A stretch of DNA of 64,000 nt. Source: Labrenzia sp. R4_2 (GTDB taxonomy: Bacteria; Pseudomonadota; Alphaproteobacteria; Rhizobiales; Stappiaceae). The number at the start of each line of letters is the position of its first letter. The first letter of the stretch is position 1. The notes under the pieces were generated by a model that saw only the letters and a program-made list of their open reading frames with translations, did no database searches and was not told the DNA's origin. The DNA lies in contig NZ_JAGHRJ010000008.1 of NCBI RefSeq assembly GCF_017743865.1, positions 62,001 through 126,000 on the forward strand, given 5' to 3'. A program made the position numbers and the translations under genes. Shown here piece after piece: positions 9,156-18,388 of this stretch.

Positions 9156-10508
9156 TTAGCCCCGTGCCTCGCCCGGGCTTGGCACTTGAACGCCCTCATC
9201 CGTGTACTGATTCAGTTTGTTGCGAAGTGTCCGGATGGAGATCCCGAGGATTTTTGCCGCGTGCGTCCGGTTCCCGAGACAGTGATCGAGCGTGTCCAGG
9301 ATCAGATCCCGCTCCACGTCGGCAACTGTCCGGCCAACGAAATTCCGGGTAACAGCCTCAGCAGTTTGCGCCGCCCGTTCTGCAGGTCCCCGCGCAGCGC
9401 TTAACGGTGTGCCGTCTGGCATGCGAATGGCTTCCACACCGATCTCAGCGCCGCTTGCCAGAAGAATGGCGCGGTGCATGGTGTTTTCCAATTCACGAAC
9501 ATTGCCCTGCCATTGATTGGACATCAGGGCCTGCCGTGCTTCCAGAGAAAGCTGGCGGATCGGAACGCCATTGGCTTCCGAATAGTGGGCAATGAAGAAC
9601 TGCGCCAACTCCATGATATCAGCAGGGCGTTCGCGCAAGGGCGGCAGTTTCAGATTGACGACATTCAGGCGGAAGAGCAGATCTTCCCGGAAGCTTCCAG
9701 ACCGCACACTCTCGGCAAGATCGCGGTTCGATGTCGCCAGAATGCGAATGTTCACGGGTACAGGCCGTGTGCCACCAACCCGGTCGATGACACGTTCCTG
9801 GATCGCCCGCAGCAGTTTTGCCTGCAGCCGGACATCCATTTCCGAAATTTCGTCCAGAAGCAGCGTGCCACCATCGGCTTCCTCGAACTTGCCGATCCGG
9901 CGGGCAACTGCGCCGGTGAAAGCCCCCTTCTCGTGTCCGAACAATTCGGATTCAAGAAGATGTTCCGGAATGGCTGCGCAGTTGATCGAGATGAATGGCT
10001 TTGACGCCCGGTTCGAGCATTTGTGCACGTGACGAGCGATCACTTCTTTACCCGTCCCCGATTCCCCCGTGATCAGGACGGACGCTTCGGACGGTGCTAC
10101 CTGTTCTGCAAGTTTCACAACAGATGCCATAGCGTCATCGCGGTAAATCAGATCGCCGCGATCCTGTGCAACGGCAGCAAGAACGGCTGCGATCAACTCC
10201 GGATCCGGAGGCAGCGGGATGTACTCCTTCGCTCCGGCACGAATTGCGGAGACGGCGGCTTGTGCATCTGTTTCGACACCGCAAGCAACCACAGGCACAT
10301 GAACCCGTTCCGTCTGCAGCTTGGCGATCAGACCTTCGATATCGAGATGAACTTCAACCATCAAAAGATCGGCGCCACGGCCGGACCGCAGGACTTTCAG
10401 TGCTCCTTCGACGTCATCGGCGTGCGTGACCTGAGCTCCACGCTGCATGGCGATCTTCGACGCTGCAGTGAGCTGGCCGCCCAGAGTTCCGACAATCAGC
10501 AGACGCAT
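9156..10508 (-). CDS. flbD: Sigma-54-dependent flagellar regulator FlbD
   Basis: A 450-residue enhancer-binding protein activating sigma-54 promoters of late flagellar genes. Residues 1-120 form a receiver-like domain in which the phosphoacceptor position is Glu52 (MVEVHLD) rather than Asp. The AAA+ domain (about 125-360) has Walker A GESGTGKE, the sigma-54 contact loop GAFTGA, Walker B GGTLLLDEI and an arginine-finger region. A Fis-type helix-turn-helix ends the protein (THAAKILGISIRTLRNKL). In Caulobacter, FlbD lies beside fliN and acts with FliX; the same position here supports the name. A matching sigma-54 promoter lies before fliK. Confidence 0.93.
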   Translation of the reverse strand: MRLLIVGTLGGQLTAASKIAMQRGAQVTHADDVEGALKVLRSGRGADLLMVEVHLDIEGLIAKLQTERVHVPVVACGVETDAQAAVSAIRAGAKEYIPLPPDPELIAAVLAAVAQDRGDLIYRDDAMASVVKLAEQVAPSEASVLITGESGTGKEVIARHVHKCSNRASKPFISINCAAIPEHLLESELFGHEKGAFTGAVARRIGKFEEADGGTLLLDEISEMDVRLQAKLLRAIQERVIDRVGGTRPVPVNIRILATSNRDLAESVRSGSFREDLLFRLNVVNLKLPPLRERPADIMELAQFFIAHYSEANGVPIRQLSLEARQALMSNQWQGNVRELENTMHRAILLASGAEIGVEAIRMPDGTPLSAARGPAERAAQTAEAVTRNFVGRTVADVERDLILDTLDHCLGNRTHAAKILGISIRTLRNKLNQYTDEGVQVPSPGEARG

Positions 10509-10520
10509 ACGATCCCTCTT

Positions 10521-10856
10521 CTATCGATCGGTCTTGATGATTTCCGTCATGGTCACACCGAGTTTGTCCTCCACGAGAACAACCTCTCCACGTGCCACTA
10601 GGCGATCATTCACATAAATATCAATGGCTTCCCCGACTTTGCGGTCGAGTTCCAACACCGTACCTGACGCGAGCTTCAGCAGGTCCGACACATGCATTTT
10701 CGAGTGCCCCAGGACCGCCGAGATCCTAACCGGAACGTCGAATACCGCTTCAAGATCGGCCGCCGACTGAGGGTTATGGATTTCCTCAGCCTCTCCAACC
10801 CGGTCCGGCGCTTCCAATTCATCCAGAGGGATGTTTGTGTCTTGTTCGTCACTCAT
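10521..10856 (-). CDS. fliN: Flagellar motor switch protein FliN
   Basis: A 111-residue C-ring protein of the motor switch. The SpoA/SurfaceP domain is clear (VPVRISAVLGHSKMHVSDLLKLASGTVLELDRKVGEAIDIYVNDRLVARGEVVLVEDKLGVTMTEI), preceded by an acidic N-terminal tail. Its ATG overlaps the fliH stop in an ATGA junction, indicating translational coupling; flbD follows 12 bases later. Length is normal for alphaproteobacterial FliN. Confidence 0.96.
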   Translation of the reverse strand: MSDEQDTNIPLDELEAPDRVGEAEEIHNPQSAADLEAVFDVPVRISAVLGHSKMHVSDLLKLASGTVLELDRKVGEAIDIYVNDRLVARGEVVLVEDKLGVTMTEIIKTDR

Positions 10857-11545
10857 GCCTCAGTGTCTTTCTCAGATGCTCCATCGGCCTTCGGAGCCGG
10901 TTTCGGAGTGCGCCCTGCTTTCAAATACGCGCGGATGCTGCCATCAATTTCAGCTTCAAGAGCTTTGCGGTCCCGCCGAATTCCGCCATCCGCCCACTCG
11001 ATGTGGCAATCGCCTCTGGCAATCTCCGGCTCGCCAAGAATGACCAGGCGCCCCTCGAAACCCTTTTCATGAATGATGGGGTCGACCTTGGCCTTAAGCG
11101 CTTCCACGTCCCGCTCAGCCACACGAATGACGAGATGGGGTGCCCGCCGCAAAGGACCCAAACACTCTGACACCAAAGCAACGGTTTCTGCCAGTGGCTG
11201 CCGGGCAATCAGATGTGCGCAGAGGCGTCTAGCCACAAGAAATGCAAGGCCGACAGCATCCTTCTCCTGATTGGCAACGGAATCGTCGATGGTTTCCAGC
11301 ACCCGGCCCACGGCGGCCACCAGATGCCCAACCTCTTCCGTTAACAAGGTCTCCTGTTTGGTCTGCAAGTCCTTGAGCGCTTGAACCCGGCCTTCTTCAA
11401 ATGCCTGCGCCTTGGCTTTTTTAAGCTGGGCCTGGTGGTCGGCGACCGGCATCATCGGAATTTCCGGTTTCGGCGGCTCAACAACTTCGGGCTCTTCGGG
11501 CTCCGCGAAGTCAGTGTTGAACAAAAATTTAGACGGGTTCGTCAT
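10853..11545 (-). CDS. fliH: Flagellar export ATPase regulator FliH (FlbE)
   Basis: A 230-residue homologue of FliH/FlbE, which binds the export ATPase FliI and links it to the C-ring. Visible are an acidic, Pro-rich N-terminus (EPEEPEVVEPPKPE), a helical stretch with small residues, and a C-terminal domain with LVIRVAERDVEALKAKVD as in the FliH/YscL family. The ATG at 11545 gives the conserved start MTNPSKFLFNTDF; an ATG at 11584, fused to the fliG stop as TAATG, would add 13 residues and cannot be excluded. It overlaps fliN by four bases. It resembles FliH weakly, as usual for this fast-evolving family. Confidence 0.85.
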   Translation of the reverse strand: MTNPSKFLFNTDFAEPEEPEVVEPPKPEIPMMPVADHQAQLKKAKAQAFEEGRVQALKDLQTKQETLLTEEVGHLVAAVGRVLETIDDSVANQEKDAVGLAFLVARRLCAHLIARQPLAETVALVSECLGPLRRAPHLVIRVAERDVEALKAKVDPIIHEKGFEGRLVILGEPEIARGDCHIEWADGGIRRDRKALEAEIDGSIRAYLKAGRTPKPAPKADGASEKDTEA

Positions 11546-11583
11546 CGTGCCCAATCTCGTATATGTCCCAGCCTCGTGCCGCA

Positions 11584-12633
11584 TTAGTAGATAATCTCTT
11601 CATCGCCCTTGGATTTCGAGATCATAATCTCACCCTTGGCTGCCAAATCCTTGGCTTGATTGACCATTCCAGTTTGCGCATCGTCTACATCGCGCAAGCG
11701 GACCGGTCCCAAGGCCTCCATATCGTCCTGCAACAGCTTCGCGGCACGCGAAGACATATTGCCAAAGAAGAATTCGCGTGCTGCGTCCGTCGAGCCCTTC
11801 AGAGCGATCGCAAGTTGATCTTTCTCTACATGCCGCAACAAGGTCTGAGCACTTGCCGCGTCCAGCTTCAGCAGATCATCGAAGGTGAACATCAGGGTTT
11901 TGATGCGATCTGCCGCTTCGCGGTTGTCCTCTTCCAGAGCTGCCAGGAAACGGGCTTCGGTTTGCCGGTCGAAGTTGTTGAAGATGTCGGCCATCATTTC
12001 ATGGCTGTCCCGGCGCGAGGTGTTGGTCAGGTTGGACATGAATTCCACCCGCAACGTTTGCTCGACCTTCTCCAGAACTTCCTTCTGAACCGCGTCCATG
12101 CGCAGCATCCGGCTAACAACTTCGAGCGCCAACTCCTCAGGCAGGATGCCTAGGACGCGCGCCGCGTGATCGGAATTGATTTTCGACAGGACCACCGCAA
12201 CGGTCTGCGGGTACTCGTTCTTCAGGTAGTTCGCCAGAACGTTTTCCTGAACGTTGGAGAGCTTCTCCCACATATTCCGGCCTGCAGGACCACGGATCTC
12301 CTCCATGATGACAGAGACTTTGTCGCCTGGCAGAAAGGTCGCTAGCAGCCGCTCTGTGGCATCCACGTTTCCGGTCAACGCGCCTTTCGAGCTGATGCGG
12401 CGCACGAAATCCTTGAAGAGATCCTCAAGCATGTTCGGAGTGACAGGTCCGAGGTTCGCCATGGCAGCGGACACTTGCCGAACCTCGATCTCGTCCAGTT
12501 TATCCCAGATGGGTGCACCGTGAGATTCACCGAGAGCCAGCAGCAAAACCGCTGCCCGCTCTGCACCCTTTAGTTCGCGCTCTTCCTCATCAACGCTGAC
12601 TGTAAGGTGTTGTTGTAGCTGATCGCTTGCCAT
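11584..12633 (-). CDS. fliG: Flagellar motor switch protein FliG
   Basis: A 349-residue rotor protein connecting the MS ring (FliF) to FliM/FliN and carrying the torque-generating charged helix. N-terminal domain [12 protein letters not shown], middle domain with the EHPQ-like segment ([15 protein letters not shown]) and a C-terminal domain with the [10 protein letters not shown] motif and charged residues are all present. It overlaps the fliF stop by one base (TAATG) and is followed in the same way by fliH. Length is typical. Confidence 0.97.
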   Translation of the reverse strand: MASDQLQQHLTVSVDEEERELKGAERAAVLLLALGESHGAPIWDKLDEIEVRQVSAAMANLGPVTPNMLEDLFKDFVRRISSKGALTGNVDATERLLATFLPGDKVSVIMEEIRGPAGRNMWEKLSNVQENVLANYLKNEYPQTVAVVLSKINSDHAARVLGILPEELALEVVSRMLRMDAVQKEVLEKVEQTLRVEFMSNLTNTSRRDSHEMMADIFNNFDRQTEARFLAALEEDNREAADRIKTLMFTFDDLLKLDAASAQTLLRHVEKDQLAIALKGSTDAAREFFFGNMSSRAAKLLQDDMEALGPVRLRDVDDAQTGMVNQAKDLAAKGEIMISKSKGDEEIIY

Positions 12634-14249
12634 TACGCCGCCTGCTCATCTAGCCAACCACGGACAATGTTCACGGCCTCGGTTGGATGATCAGAGATCA
12701 TTTCGCCAACCTTCGCGATCGAACTAGCCTGCAGTGCACCTTCTTGTTTTGCCTGCTCCAACCACTCGATCACGAATTCATCTTCTTCCTCTTCTTCCTT
12801 TGGCACTTCGCTGTCAGCGACCAACGTACCATCTGGGCCGATCACCAACTCCTGCGGTTGCCGCTCTTCCGGTGTCACGATACGGCGCAGAAGCGGGCGG
12901 ACGACGAAGAGGAGGAGCAGAATTGCGATCAGGAACAGGACACCGAGCTCTGCAAACCGCATGATATCAGAGCGCGTAAACTCAAAGAGACCATCTGCTT
13001 CAGCAATGTCGAGTTCCGGCGGCAGGGCGAATTGAAGATTGATCACTTCAACAACGTCGCCGCGCGCTTCATCGAACCCCACAGCTGAGCGCACCAGCAC
13101 AGCAATCCGGTCTAGAGCTTCCTGGGAGCGCGGCGTGTAGACGGAATTGCCATCTCCATCAGTCTCGTAGGTACCATCTACAAGCACTGCAACTGAAAGA
13201 CGTGTAATGCGGCCAGCTTCAACGACTTCAGTGCGTGTAGATCTGGAGATCTCGTAATTGACAATCTCCTCGGTCAGCGAAGACGTATCTTGCTCTTCAG
13301 CATCGTTGTTCTGATTTGCGTCGGCATTTGGAAGCTCGTTTCCAACCGTGACCTGCCCATCTTGACGCGTGCTGGACGTCGCTTCTTCCTTCGTCTGGGT
13401 CGAGCGGACGACCTGCCCTTCCGGATCAAAGGTCTCTGTCGTCTCTGTCAAACGATTAAAATCGATATCAGCGTTGACGCGCACCCGGGCGCGGCCTGGC
13501 CCGACAACGGAATTCAGGATTTCCTCGACCTGATTGCGCAGGCGGCTTTCGATGGCAGTTGAACGCTCCTGCAGCCGGGCAGATACCATACCCTCGTCAT
13601 CGCTGCTTGCTCCCGACGCCAACAAGCGGCCGGATTCATCGACAATTGACACTTTATCCGGGTCCAGCCCGTCAACGGCCGTCGCCACGAGATGCTGAAC
13701 CGCTCGGATTTCGCCGGGCCCCAGCCCCCCACGCACGTTCAAAACGATTGAAGCAGACGGCGGGCGCCGGTCTCGCTGGAACAGCTGGCGCTCAGGGATC
13801 ACGAGATGAACACGCGCGGAGCGGATCCGGTCGAGGGAGCTGATCGTGCGCGACAGCTCGCCTTCCATTGCACGGAGGTGATTGATGTTCTGAACGAAGC
13901 TGGTCGCGCCGAGCGTGTCGGAGCGGTCAAAAATCTCGTACCCGATGGACCCCCCTGTCGGGAGGCCTTCAGCGGCGAGTTGCATCCGCAAACGCGCGAC
14001 TTGCTCCTGCGGCACCATGATGGACGCGCCTTCTCGGGCCAACTTGAACTGCACCCCCTGGCTTTCAAGCTGGGAGACGATCGCTGCGGAGTCTTCAAGC
14101 GTCAGCTCGTTGTAGAGCGTCGTCATCTGCGGCGCAGTCACCCGGAAGATGATAAACGCAAAGACACCGACCAGTATCGCTGCAACGGCCCCCATCGCCG
14201 CGATCCGCGCTGGTCCCAGTGTTTTTATGAATTCAATAAGTCCGTTCAC
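12633..14249 (-). CDS. fliF: Flagellar MS-ring protein FliF
   Basis: A 538-residue membrane protein forming the MS ring, the first structure of the basal body. There is an N-terminal transmembrane helix (about 18-40), the YscJ/FliF ring-building motifs ([22 protein letters not shown]), a low-complexity acidic region, a second helix near residue 440 ([19 protein letters not shown]) and the C-terminal FliG-binding tail. The GTG at 14249 gives the family-like start [12 protein letters not shown]; an alternative GTG at 14279 adds 10 residues. A perfect CtrA box lies about 100 bases upstream. It leads the fliF-G-H-N unit. Confidence 0.95.
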   Translation of the reverse strand: MNGLIEFIKTLGPARIAAMGAVAAILVGVFAFIIFRVTAPQMTTLYNELTLEDSAAIVSQLESQGVQFKLAREGASIMVPQEQVARLRMQLAAEGLPTGGSIGYEIFDRSDTLGATSFVQNINHLRAMEGELSRTISSLDRIRSARVHLVIPERQLFQRDRRPPSASIVLNVRGGLGPGEIRAVQHLVATAVDGLDPDKVSIVDESGRLLASGASSDDEGMVSARLQERSTAIESRLRNQVEEILNSVVGPGRARVRVNADIDFNRLTETTETFDPEGQVVRSTQTKEEATSSTRQDGQVTVGNELPNADANQNNDAEEQDTSSLTEEIVNYEISRSTRTEVVEAGRITRLSVAVLVDGTYETDGDGNSVYTPRSQEALDRIAVLVRSAVGFDEARGDVVEVINLQFALPPELDIAEADGLFEFTRSDIMRFAELGVLFLIAILLLLFVVRPLLRRIVTPEERQPQELVIGPDGTLVADSEVPKEEEEEDEFVIEWLEQAKQEGALQASSIAKVGEMISDHPTEAVNIVRGWLDEQAA

Positions 14250-14347
14250 GAATGCCCGCCCGCATCTTTCGCCTGCCACTTGCCCTTATCGGCAGAGTCG
14301 GCAAATCACGCCATGCCTCTGATGGGCAAAATTTGCCGCCCGGAAGG

Positions 14348-14362
14348 TTAACAAGAAGTTAA
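14348..14362. promoter_or_regulatory. CtrA box in the fliF promoter region
   Basis: TTAACAAGAAGTTAA is a perfect TTAA-N7-TTAA site about 100 bases upstream of the fliF start. In Caulobacter the fliF operon is a class II, CtrA-activated unit, so its role is well supported by family knowledge. Confidence 0.72.
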
Positions 14363-14490
14363 CAAAACATTATCAATGCGGGTGAGTTGGCTGATTTCTG
14401 CGAAATTCGCTAAGGCATTTTGCAACTGAAGTGGGGAAAAACTGCCCACCTCATTAACCTTTGGATAAGTTTACCGAAAAAGCGCGCAAC

Positions 14491-14513
14491 AAAAAAGGCC
14501 GGCTAAGCCGACC
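14491..14513 (-). terminator. Rho-independent terminator of sciP
   Basis: Read on the minus strand, GGTCGGC-TTA-GCCGGCC forms a 7-bp stem with one G-U pair, immediately followed by six T. It sits about 50 bases after the sciP stop. Confidence 0.8.
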
Positions 14514-14562
14514 TCGTCGCACCGCCCCCACGCGGTCGTTAATACCTTTAGCTGTCAGGCCA

Positions 14563-14838
14563 TCAATTCCGGTATTGCTGGATCCGCGTTGCGCGAAGCC
14601 CTGCCAATCCATGTTTTTCGATCGAGCTCTGCCAAGACAGGAACTCTTCGACTGTCAGGGTATACCTCTGACAGGCTTCCTCGAGGGATAATAGGCCGCC
14701 CCGCACTGCTGCTACCACTTCCGCCTTCCGCCGGATAACCCAGCGCTTGGTAGAGGTAGGTGGAAGATCCGCAATCGTGAGCGGGCTCCCATCCGGGCCG
14801 ATGACATATTTTACACGCGAACGAATTTGTTCGGTCAT
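14563..14838 (-). CDS. sciP: CtrA inhibitor SciP (DUF1153)
   Basis: A 91-residue helix-turn-helix protein of the SciP family, which binds DNA and CtrA and blocks CtrA-dependent transcription in G1. The family core VKYVIGPDGSPLTIADLPP and RWVIRRKAEVVAAVRGGLLSLEEACQRY-x-L-x-VEEF is complete, and the length matches (about 90). It lies between fliF and fliK-flgD, on the same strand, where it can repress the CtrA-driven fliF unit. A near-CtrA site lies in its upstream region (14893-14907). Confidence 0.94.
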   Translation of the reverse strand: MTEQIRSRVKYVIGPDGSPLTIADLPPTSTKRWVIRRKAEVVAAVRGGLLSLEEACQRYTLTVEEFLSWQSSIEKHGLAGLRATRIQQYRN

Positions 14839-14892
14839 TGTACTCTCACACTAACCATGACCAAGGTTGAATTAGAGACTACACAATGACGC

Positions 14893-14907
14893 TTAACAAA
14901 CGACTAA
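14893..14907. promoter_or_regulatory. Near-consensus CtrA site upstream of sciP
   Basis: TTAACAAACGACTAA differs from TTAA-N7-TTAA at one base and lies 55 bases before the sciP ATG. In Caulobacter sciP is itself in the CtrA network. The remaining upstream stretch (14839-15074) is AT-rich with a GAATC (CcrM-type GANTC) at about 14942 and nothing else recognisable. Confidence 0.4.
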
Positions 14908-15074
14908 AGCAATATTTGACTTTTATTAACTATAATATCTGGAATCTGTGAATGATATTTAGGGATTGATGAATTCATTACTTCAAAAACAAGTGAAACT
15001 TATTAGGGTTTGTTAACCATAAGCCTGCCGCCATGCAATTTGCAATGCAATGCGCTGAAACCCCCTCAAGATGC

Positions 15075-15110
15075 AAAAATGCAGGGCGCCAGCTTTTACT
15101 GGCGCCCTGC
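15075..15110 (-). terminator. Rho-independent terminator of fliK-flgD
   Basis: A perfect 12-bp stem (GCAGGGCGCCAG with CTGGCGCCCTGC) and a six-base loop. On the minus strand it is followed by ATTTTT, 40 bases after the flgD stop. Confidence 0.85.
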
Positions 15111-15150
15111 AAAACCACTAATTTCAGGCAAATTACTTAGCCAACGAGAT

Positions 15151-15846
15151 TTAGATAGACCGTACGGACTTCACCGCGCTCACCGGAACTGAGAGCTCAC
15201 CAATCCTCAGGAACGGAACGGCTCCGCTAAAGTCCACTTCGTCAACGACACCCGAGACCTCGATGGATGCGGGCTCGGCATTCCCGGCGCTGTCACTTAC
15301 ATCCAGCTGGATTGTGTAGGCGCCCTTGGACGCCGTGCCACCCAAATCAGTGGTCCCATCCCATGTGTAAGTGCCACCGCCCGCCTTGAGCTCAATTTCC
15401 CCGGAATAGACCGTCTGCCCTGCATCATTCAGGATCTCGACGGTCCCGGTCGCATCCTCCAAGACATCGTATTTCCAGTTCGCCTGACCGTTATCGAACA
15501 TTGCCGTCCCGCCAGCGGCCGTCACTTCGGTGCCTATGTAATTCACGTAGGCCGACGACTGATTGCTGGAAAGCAAACTGATCATCTCTTCGAGGTTCTT
15601 ATTCGTTTGAATAGACTGCTCGACATTCGAATACTGAACCAGCTGGTTGGTGTATTCGGCAGAATCGAGCGGATCCAACGGATCCTGATTCTGGATTTGC
15701 GTGGTCAGCATGCTGAGAAACAATTCATAGTTTGCCGACAATCCGGCTTCACTAGCCTGCGTACTGGATTGGCTCGACGATTGCGCCGCCCCACTTGTGC
15801 TGCTCGTGCTACTTGTGCTGCTTGTACTCGGTGAAAAAAAGGTCAT
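15151..15846 (-). CDS. flgD: Flagellar hook assembly protein FlgD
   Basis: A 231-residue hook-capping scaffold. It begins with a Ser/Thr-rich stretch. The conserved N-terminal FlgD segment follows (NYELFLSMLTTQIQNQDPLDPLDSAEYTNQLVQYSNVEQ). The C-terminal part is a FlgD Ig-like/TUDOR region with GGTYTWDGTTDLGGTASKGAYTI. The ATG at 15846 is chosen for its GAGGAG site; a GTG at 15864 lies in the same frame. It follows fliK by 30 bases and shares its promoter. As a secreted rod/hook-type substrate it has no cleaved signal peptide. Confidence 0.94.
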   Translation of the reverse strand: MTFFSPSTSSTSSTSSTSGAAQSSSQSSTQASEAGLSANYELFLSMLTTQIQNQDPLDPLDSAEYTNQLVQYSNVEQSIQTNKNLEEMISLLSSNQSSAYVNYIGTEVTAAGGTAMFDNGQANWKYDVLEDATGTVEILNDAGQTVYSGEIELKAGGGTYTWDGTTDLGGTASKGAYTIQLDVSDSAGNAEPASIEVSGVVDEVDFSGAVPFLRIGELSVPVSAVKSVRSI

Positions 15847-15876
15847 CACACTCTCCTCAGGCACTCTAGGTGCCCC

Positions 15877-18045
15877 TTAAATCCTTACATCCAGGCCGCC
15901 GCGCTGCTCTGCCAGCGTCATCCTGAGAAGTTGCCCGTCCATGGCCTCATCCGCTGAGACATCCCCGCCGCCATCCGCATCGGTATTGGCTGTGCCGGAT
16001 TGCCCGTTTTGCTGTCCCTGCTCATCCTGGGATGCAAACTGTTGTCCCGGCCCTTGTTTCAGCGAAAACTGCAGATCATTTGAATTGGCGTTCAGCCCGG
16101 CCGCCTCGAGCGCGCGCTCCAAACCGCGCTGATCCCGCAGGAACATGTCGAGCGTTTCGGGACGCTCAACAATCAGATGCGCCTGAACACTGCCATCCGC
16201 TGCAACCTTCATATTGACATCAACTCTCCCGAGCTCGGGAGGATCAAACCGCATCTGAAACCGGGTCTGCGCGTTTTTCAGGTTCCGCGCCATCTCAACT
16301 GCGACCTGAGAGGCCAATTGAGAGCTTTGCGCCTGATTAGGCGTCTGCAAGGCTTCCGTCCGGGCAGCTCCTTGCATCTCACCACCGCGCACGGTCGCGG
16401 TGAAATCAAGGTCCGCACCCAGCTCAGCTTCAAAAGCCGATGCAGGGAGAATTTCATCCGCGATGATTTCATTTGAAAGAGCAGCCGCGGGGATAGCGTT
16501 CTGCTGACCAGCTCCGCCGCTACTCTGCATGGCCACCATCTGCGGTTGGCCGCTGCTCAGTCCCTGCATCTGCGGTGCCGCGGAATTCACCGAAGGCGCC
16601 TTCGCCCCTGCGAACAACACCTCTCCAGCCGGTCTGCGCTCCAAACGCACAGGTTCAGCGTCCACATCAACAGCAAGGTCATCAACACCCAACTCCGCAC
16701 CACCCTGCTCTGCTATTGCTGGCTGCGGGATGGTGGAGTTCGTCGGCCGGTTTGAAACGGCAACCGGCGTCACAGGAGCCTGTGCGCTTGCTGCCGGAGC
16801 CGGTTGCGCTTGAGGCATCGACGGGGTCACCGGCGCAGGTCTTGCAACCTCAGGCGCAGCTGGTTGACGAACACTTACCTCATCCTGCGTCGCAGACACC
16901 TCTGCGATCTGCGGAGCCGCGACAGGCTGATTATTTGCTGCAGAAGAAATCCCTGGCTGTGCGTTGATTTGTGCGCTGCCCTGCGCAGGCGTTCTTAAAG
17001 ACTTTGCAACAGGCTCCTTGGCCCCGGCGGCCTGCACTGCGGCTTGAGCCCTCGCCGCTTGTTGAAGCGGATCGAGAACTTCGCCCGAAGCCTCAGCCTG
17101 AGCAACCGGTACGTTTTGCGGTGCCGTTTGAACCATGACGGACTGCGAGCGCAACTCCGGCGGCAAACTTACCTGCCATCGCCGCTGCTTTGGCTCAATG
17201 ATCGGCGCATCACTTGTCCGGCTGAGACCGCCCTCAACGGCAGATGATGTTGATAGCGGCTTTGCCGGATCGGCAGCCTTAACCACCGTTGCTGCCGCTT
17301 TTCCCTTCTGCCCAGCAACATCACCGGCAGCAGTTTCAACCTGCTGAGCGATGATCGGCTGACGATTTACCGGAGGCGGGAGATCAGAGACATCCCGTGA
17401 AGAGCTGGCAGAGGCCGCCTCGGACACCCCGGCTGGAGATGGCGCACCAGCGGCGCCTTGTCCAGCAGAAGCTAATGCGGACGCAAAACCAGGCTTGCTG
17501 GCAGCACCTGCCTTCGCAGCAACTGCCTCGCCCTGAACATCACCACCATTGTTTCCAGCAGCAGTTGCATCGCCGTCAGCGGCGGGACGAACAAGCGGAA
17601 GGCCTGCCTCTTCCACCAATCCGCCATCTTCAGCAGCAGGAACAGGTCCAGCAGCATTAACGACTGGGGCTTCACCAGCAGCAGCCTGCCAAATCTCTCC
17701 CAAGCTCCCAGGAACGGCAGCACCGGGGTCATCGGCCAGGACAGCACCGGCCTCCAGCGTTTCATCACCCGCTGCAGCTTCAGCACTCGCAACAGCGTCG
17801 CCAGCAAGCTCCGCCGCATCGGCCTTCAGCGCATCCAGGTTCGGTGCCGACTGACCGCCCGAGACAGCCCCGCCCTCTTGCGCAACACTGTCAGGCGCCA
17901 ATGCCTGCAGGGTCTCCTGAAGATCATCCGAAAACTGCCGAAACCCGCTTTCGACTTTCCCCATGGGCCCGGCAACACTCGCACCGCCACGGCTGGCAGG
18001 TGGAGAAGCGGCAGTCATATCGGTCATCAATCCAAAAGGCAGCAC
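15877..18045 (-). CDS. fliK: Flagellar hook-length control protein FliK
   Basis: A 722-residue protein with a very long Ala/Pro/Gln-rich, low-complexity body (residues 30-540) and the conserved C-terminal Flg_hook domain (about 590-680). That domain is recognisable by TRFQMRFDPPELGRVDVNMKVAADG and VQAHLIVERPETLDMFLRDQ, where PPELGRV and LR-x-LE-type motifs define the family. The body acts as the molecular ruler and the C-terminus switches export specificity through FlhB. The GTG at 18045 has GAGG upstream; ATGs at 18027 and 18018 are alternatives. A sigma-54 promoter lies about 60 bases upstream. Confidence 0.92.
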   Translation of the reverse strand: MLPFGLMTDMTAASPPASRGGASVAGPMGKVESGFRQFSDDLQETLQALAPDSVAQEGGAVSGGQSAPNLDALKADAAELAGDAVASAEAAAGDETLEAGAVLADDPGAAVPGSLGEIWQAAAGEAPVVNAAGPVPAAEDGGLVEEAGLPLVRPAADGDATAAGNNGGDVQGEAVAAKAGAASKPGFASALASAGQGAAGAPSPAGVSEAASASSSRDVSDLPPPVNRQPIIAQQVETAAGDVAGQKGKAAATVVKAADPAKPLSTSSAVEGGLSRTSDAPIIEPKQRRWQVSLPPELRSQSVMVQTAPQNVPVAQAEASGEVLDPLQQAARAQAAVQAAGAKEPVAKSLRTPAQGSAQINAQPGISSAANNQPVAAPQIAEVSATQDEVSVRQPAAPEVARPAPVTPSMPQAQPAPAASAQAPVTPVAVSNRPTNSTIPQPAIAEQGGAELGVDDLAVDVDAEPVRLERRPAGEVLFAGAKAPSVNSAAPQMQGLSSGQPQMVAMQSSGGAGQQNAIPAAALSNEIIADEILPASAFEAELGADLDFTATVRGGEMQGAARTEALQTPNQAQSSQLASQVAVEMARNLKNAQTRFQMRFDPPELGRVDVNMKVAADGSVQAHLIVERPETLDMFLRDQRGLERALEAAGLNANSNDLQFSLKQGPGQQFASQDEQGQQNGQSGTANTDADGGGDVSADEAMDGQLLRMTLAEQRGGLDVRI

Positions 18046-18103
18046 AAGAGCACCTCAATAATATTTGCCCGCAATTGGGCAGACAGCGTCACCAAATGAG
18101 AAA

Positions 18104-18118
18104 GCAAACCTCGGGCCA
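18104..18118 (-). promoter_or_regulatory. Sigma-54 promoter of fliK-flgD
   Basis: On the minus strand TGGCCCGAGGTTTGC matches the -24/-12 consensus TGGCACGN4TTGC at all but one base, with the required GG-N10-GC spacing. It lies 58 bases before the fliK start. Activation by the FlbD encoded at 9156 is inferred from the Caulobacter flagellar hierarchy. No other clear signal was seen in the 343-base fliK-mnmA gap. Confidence 0.65.
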
Positions 18119-18388
18119 GTTTCAAAAATCCAATCAAGGCATTGAATCAAAAAGCGTTTGAACCCTACACACCGGATGGCGACCAGCCATAACGCGGCAA
18201 GCTTTGCCGCTCCGGCAATGCATGCCGGGTGCGCACGGCTCGCAATTGGCAAGCAGCGTCCTTATCTGTATAGTGCGCCCCAATTGGAAATGGCCCGAGG
18301 AAACAAGCGTTTCCCGGCTGACCGGACGCGGCGCTTACTGAACGCCTGTGACCGGCAGGGCCCGAACTTTCTGAAAGTGCCTTTGAAC

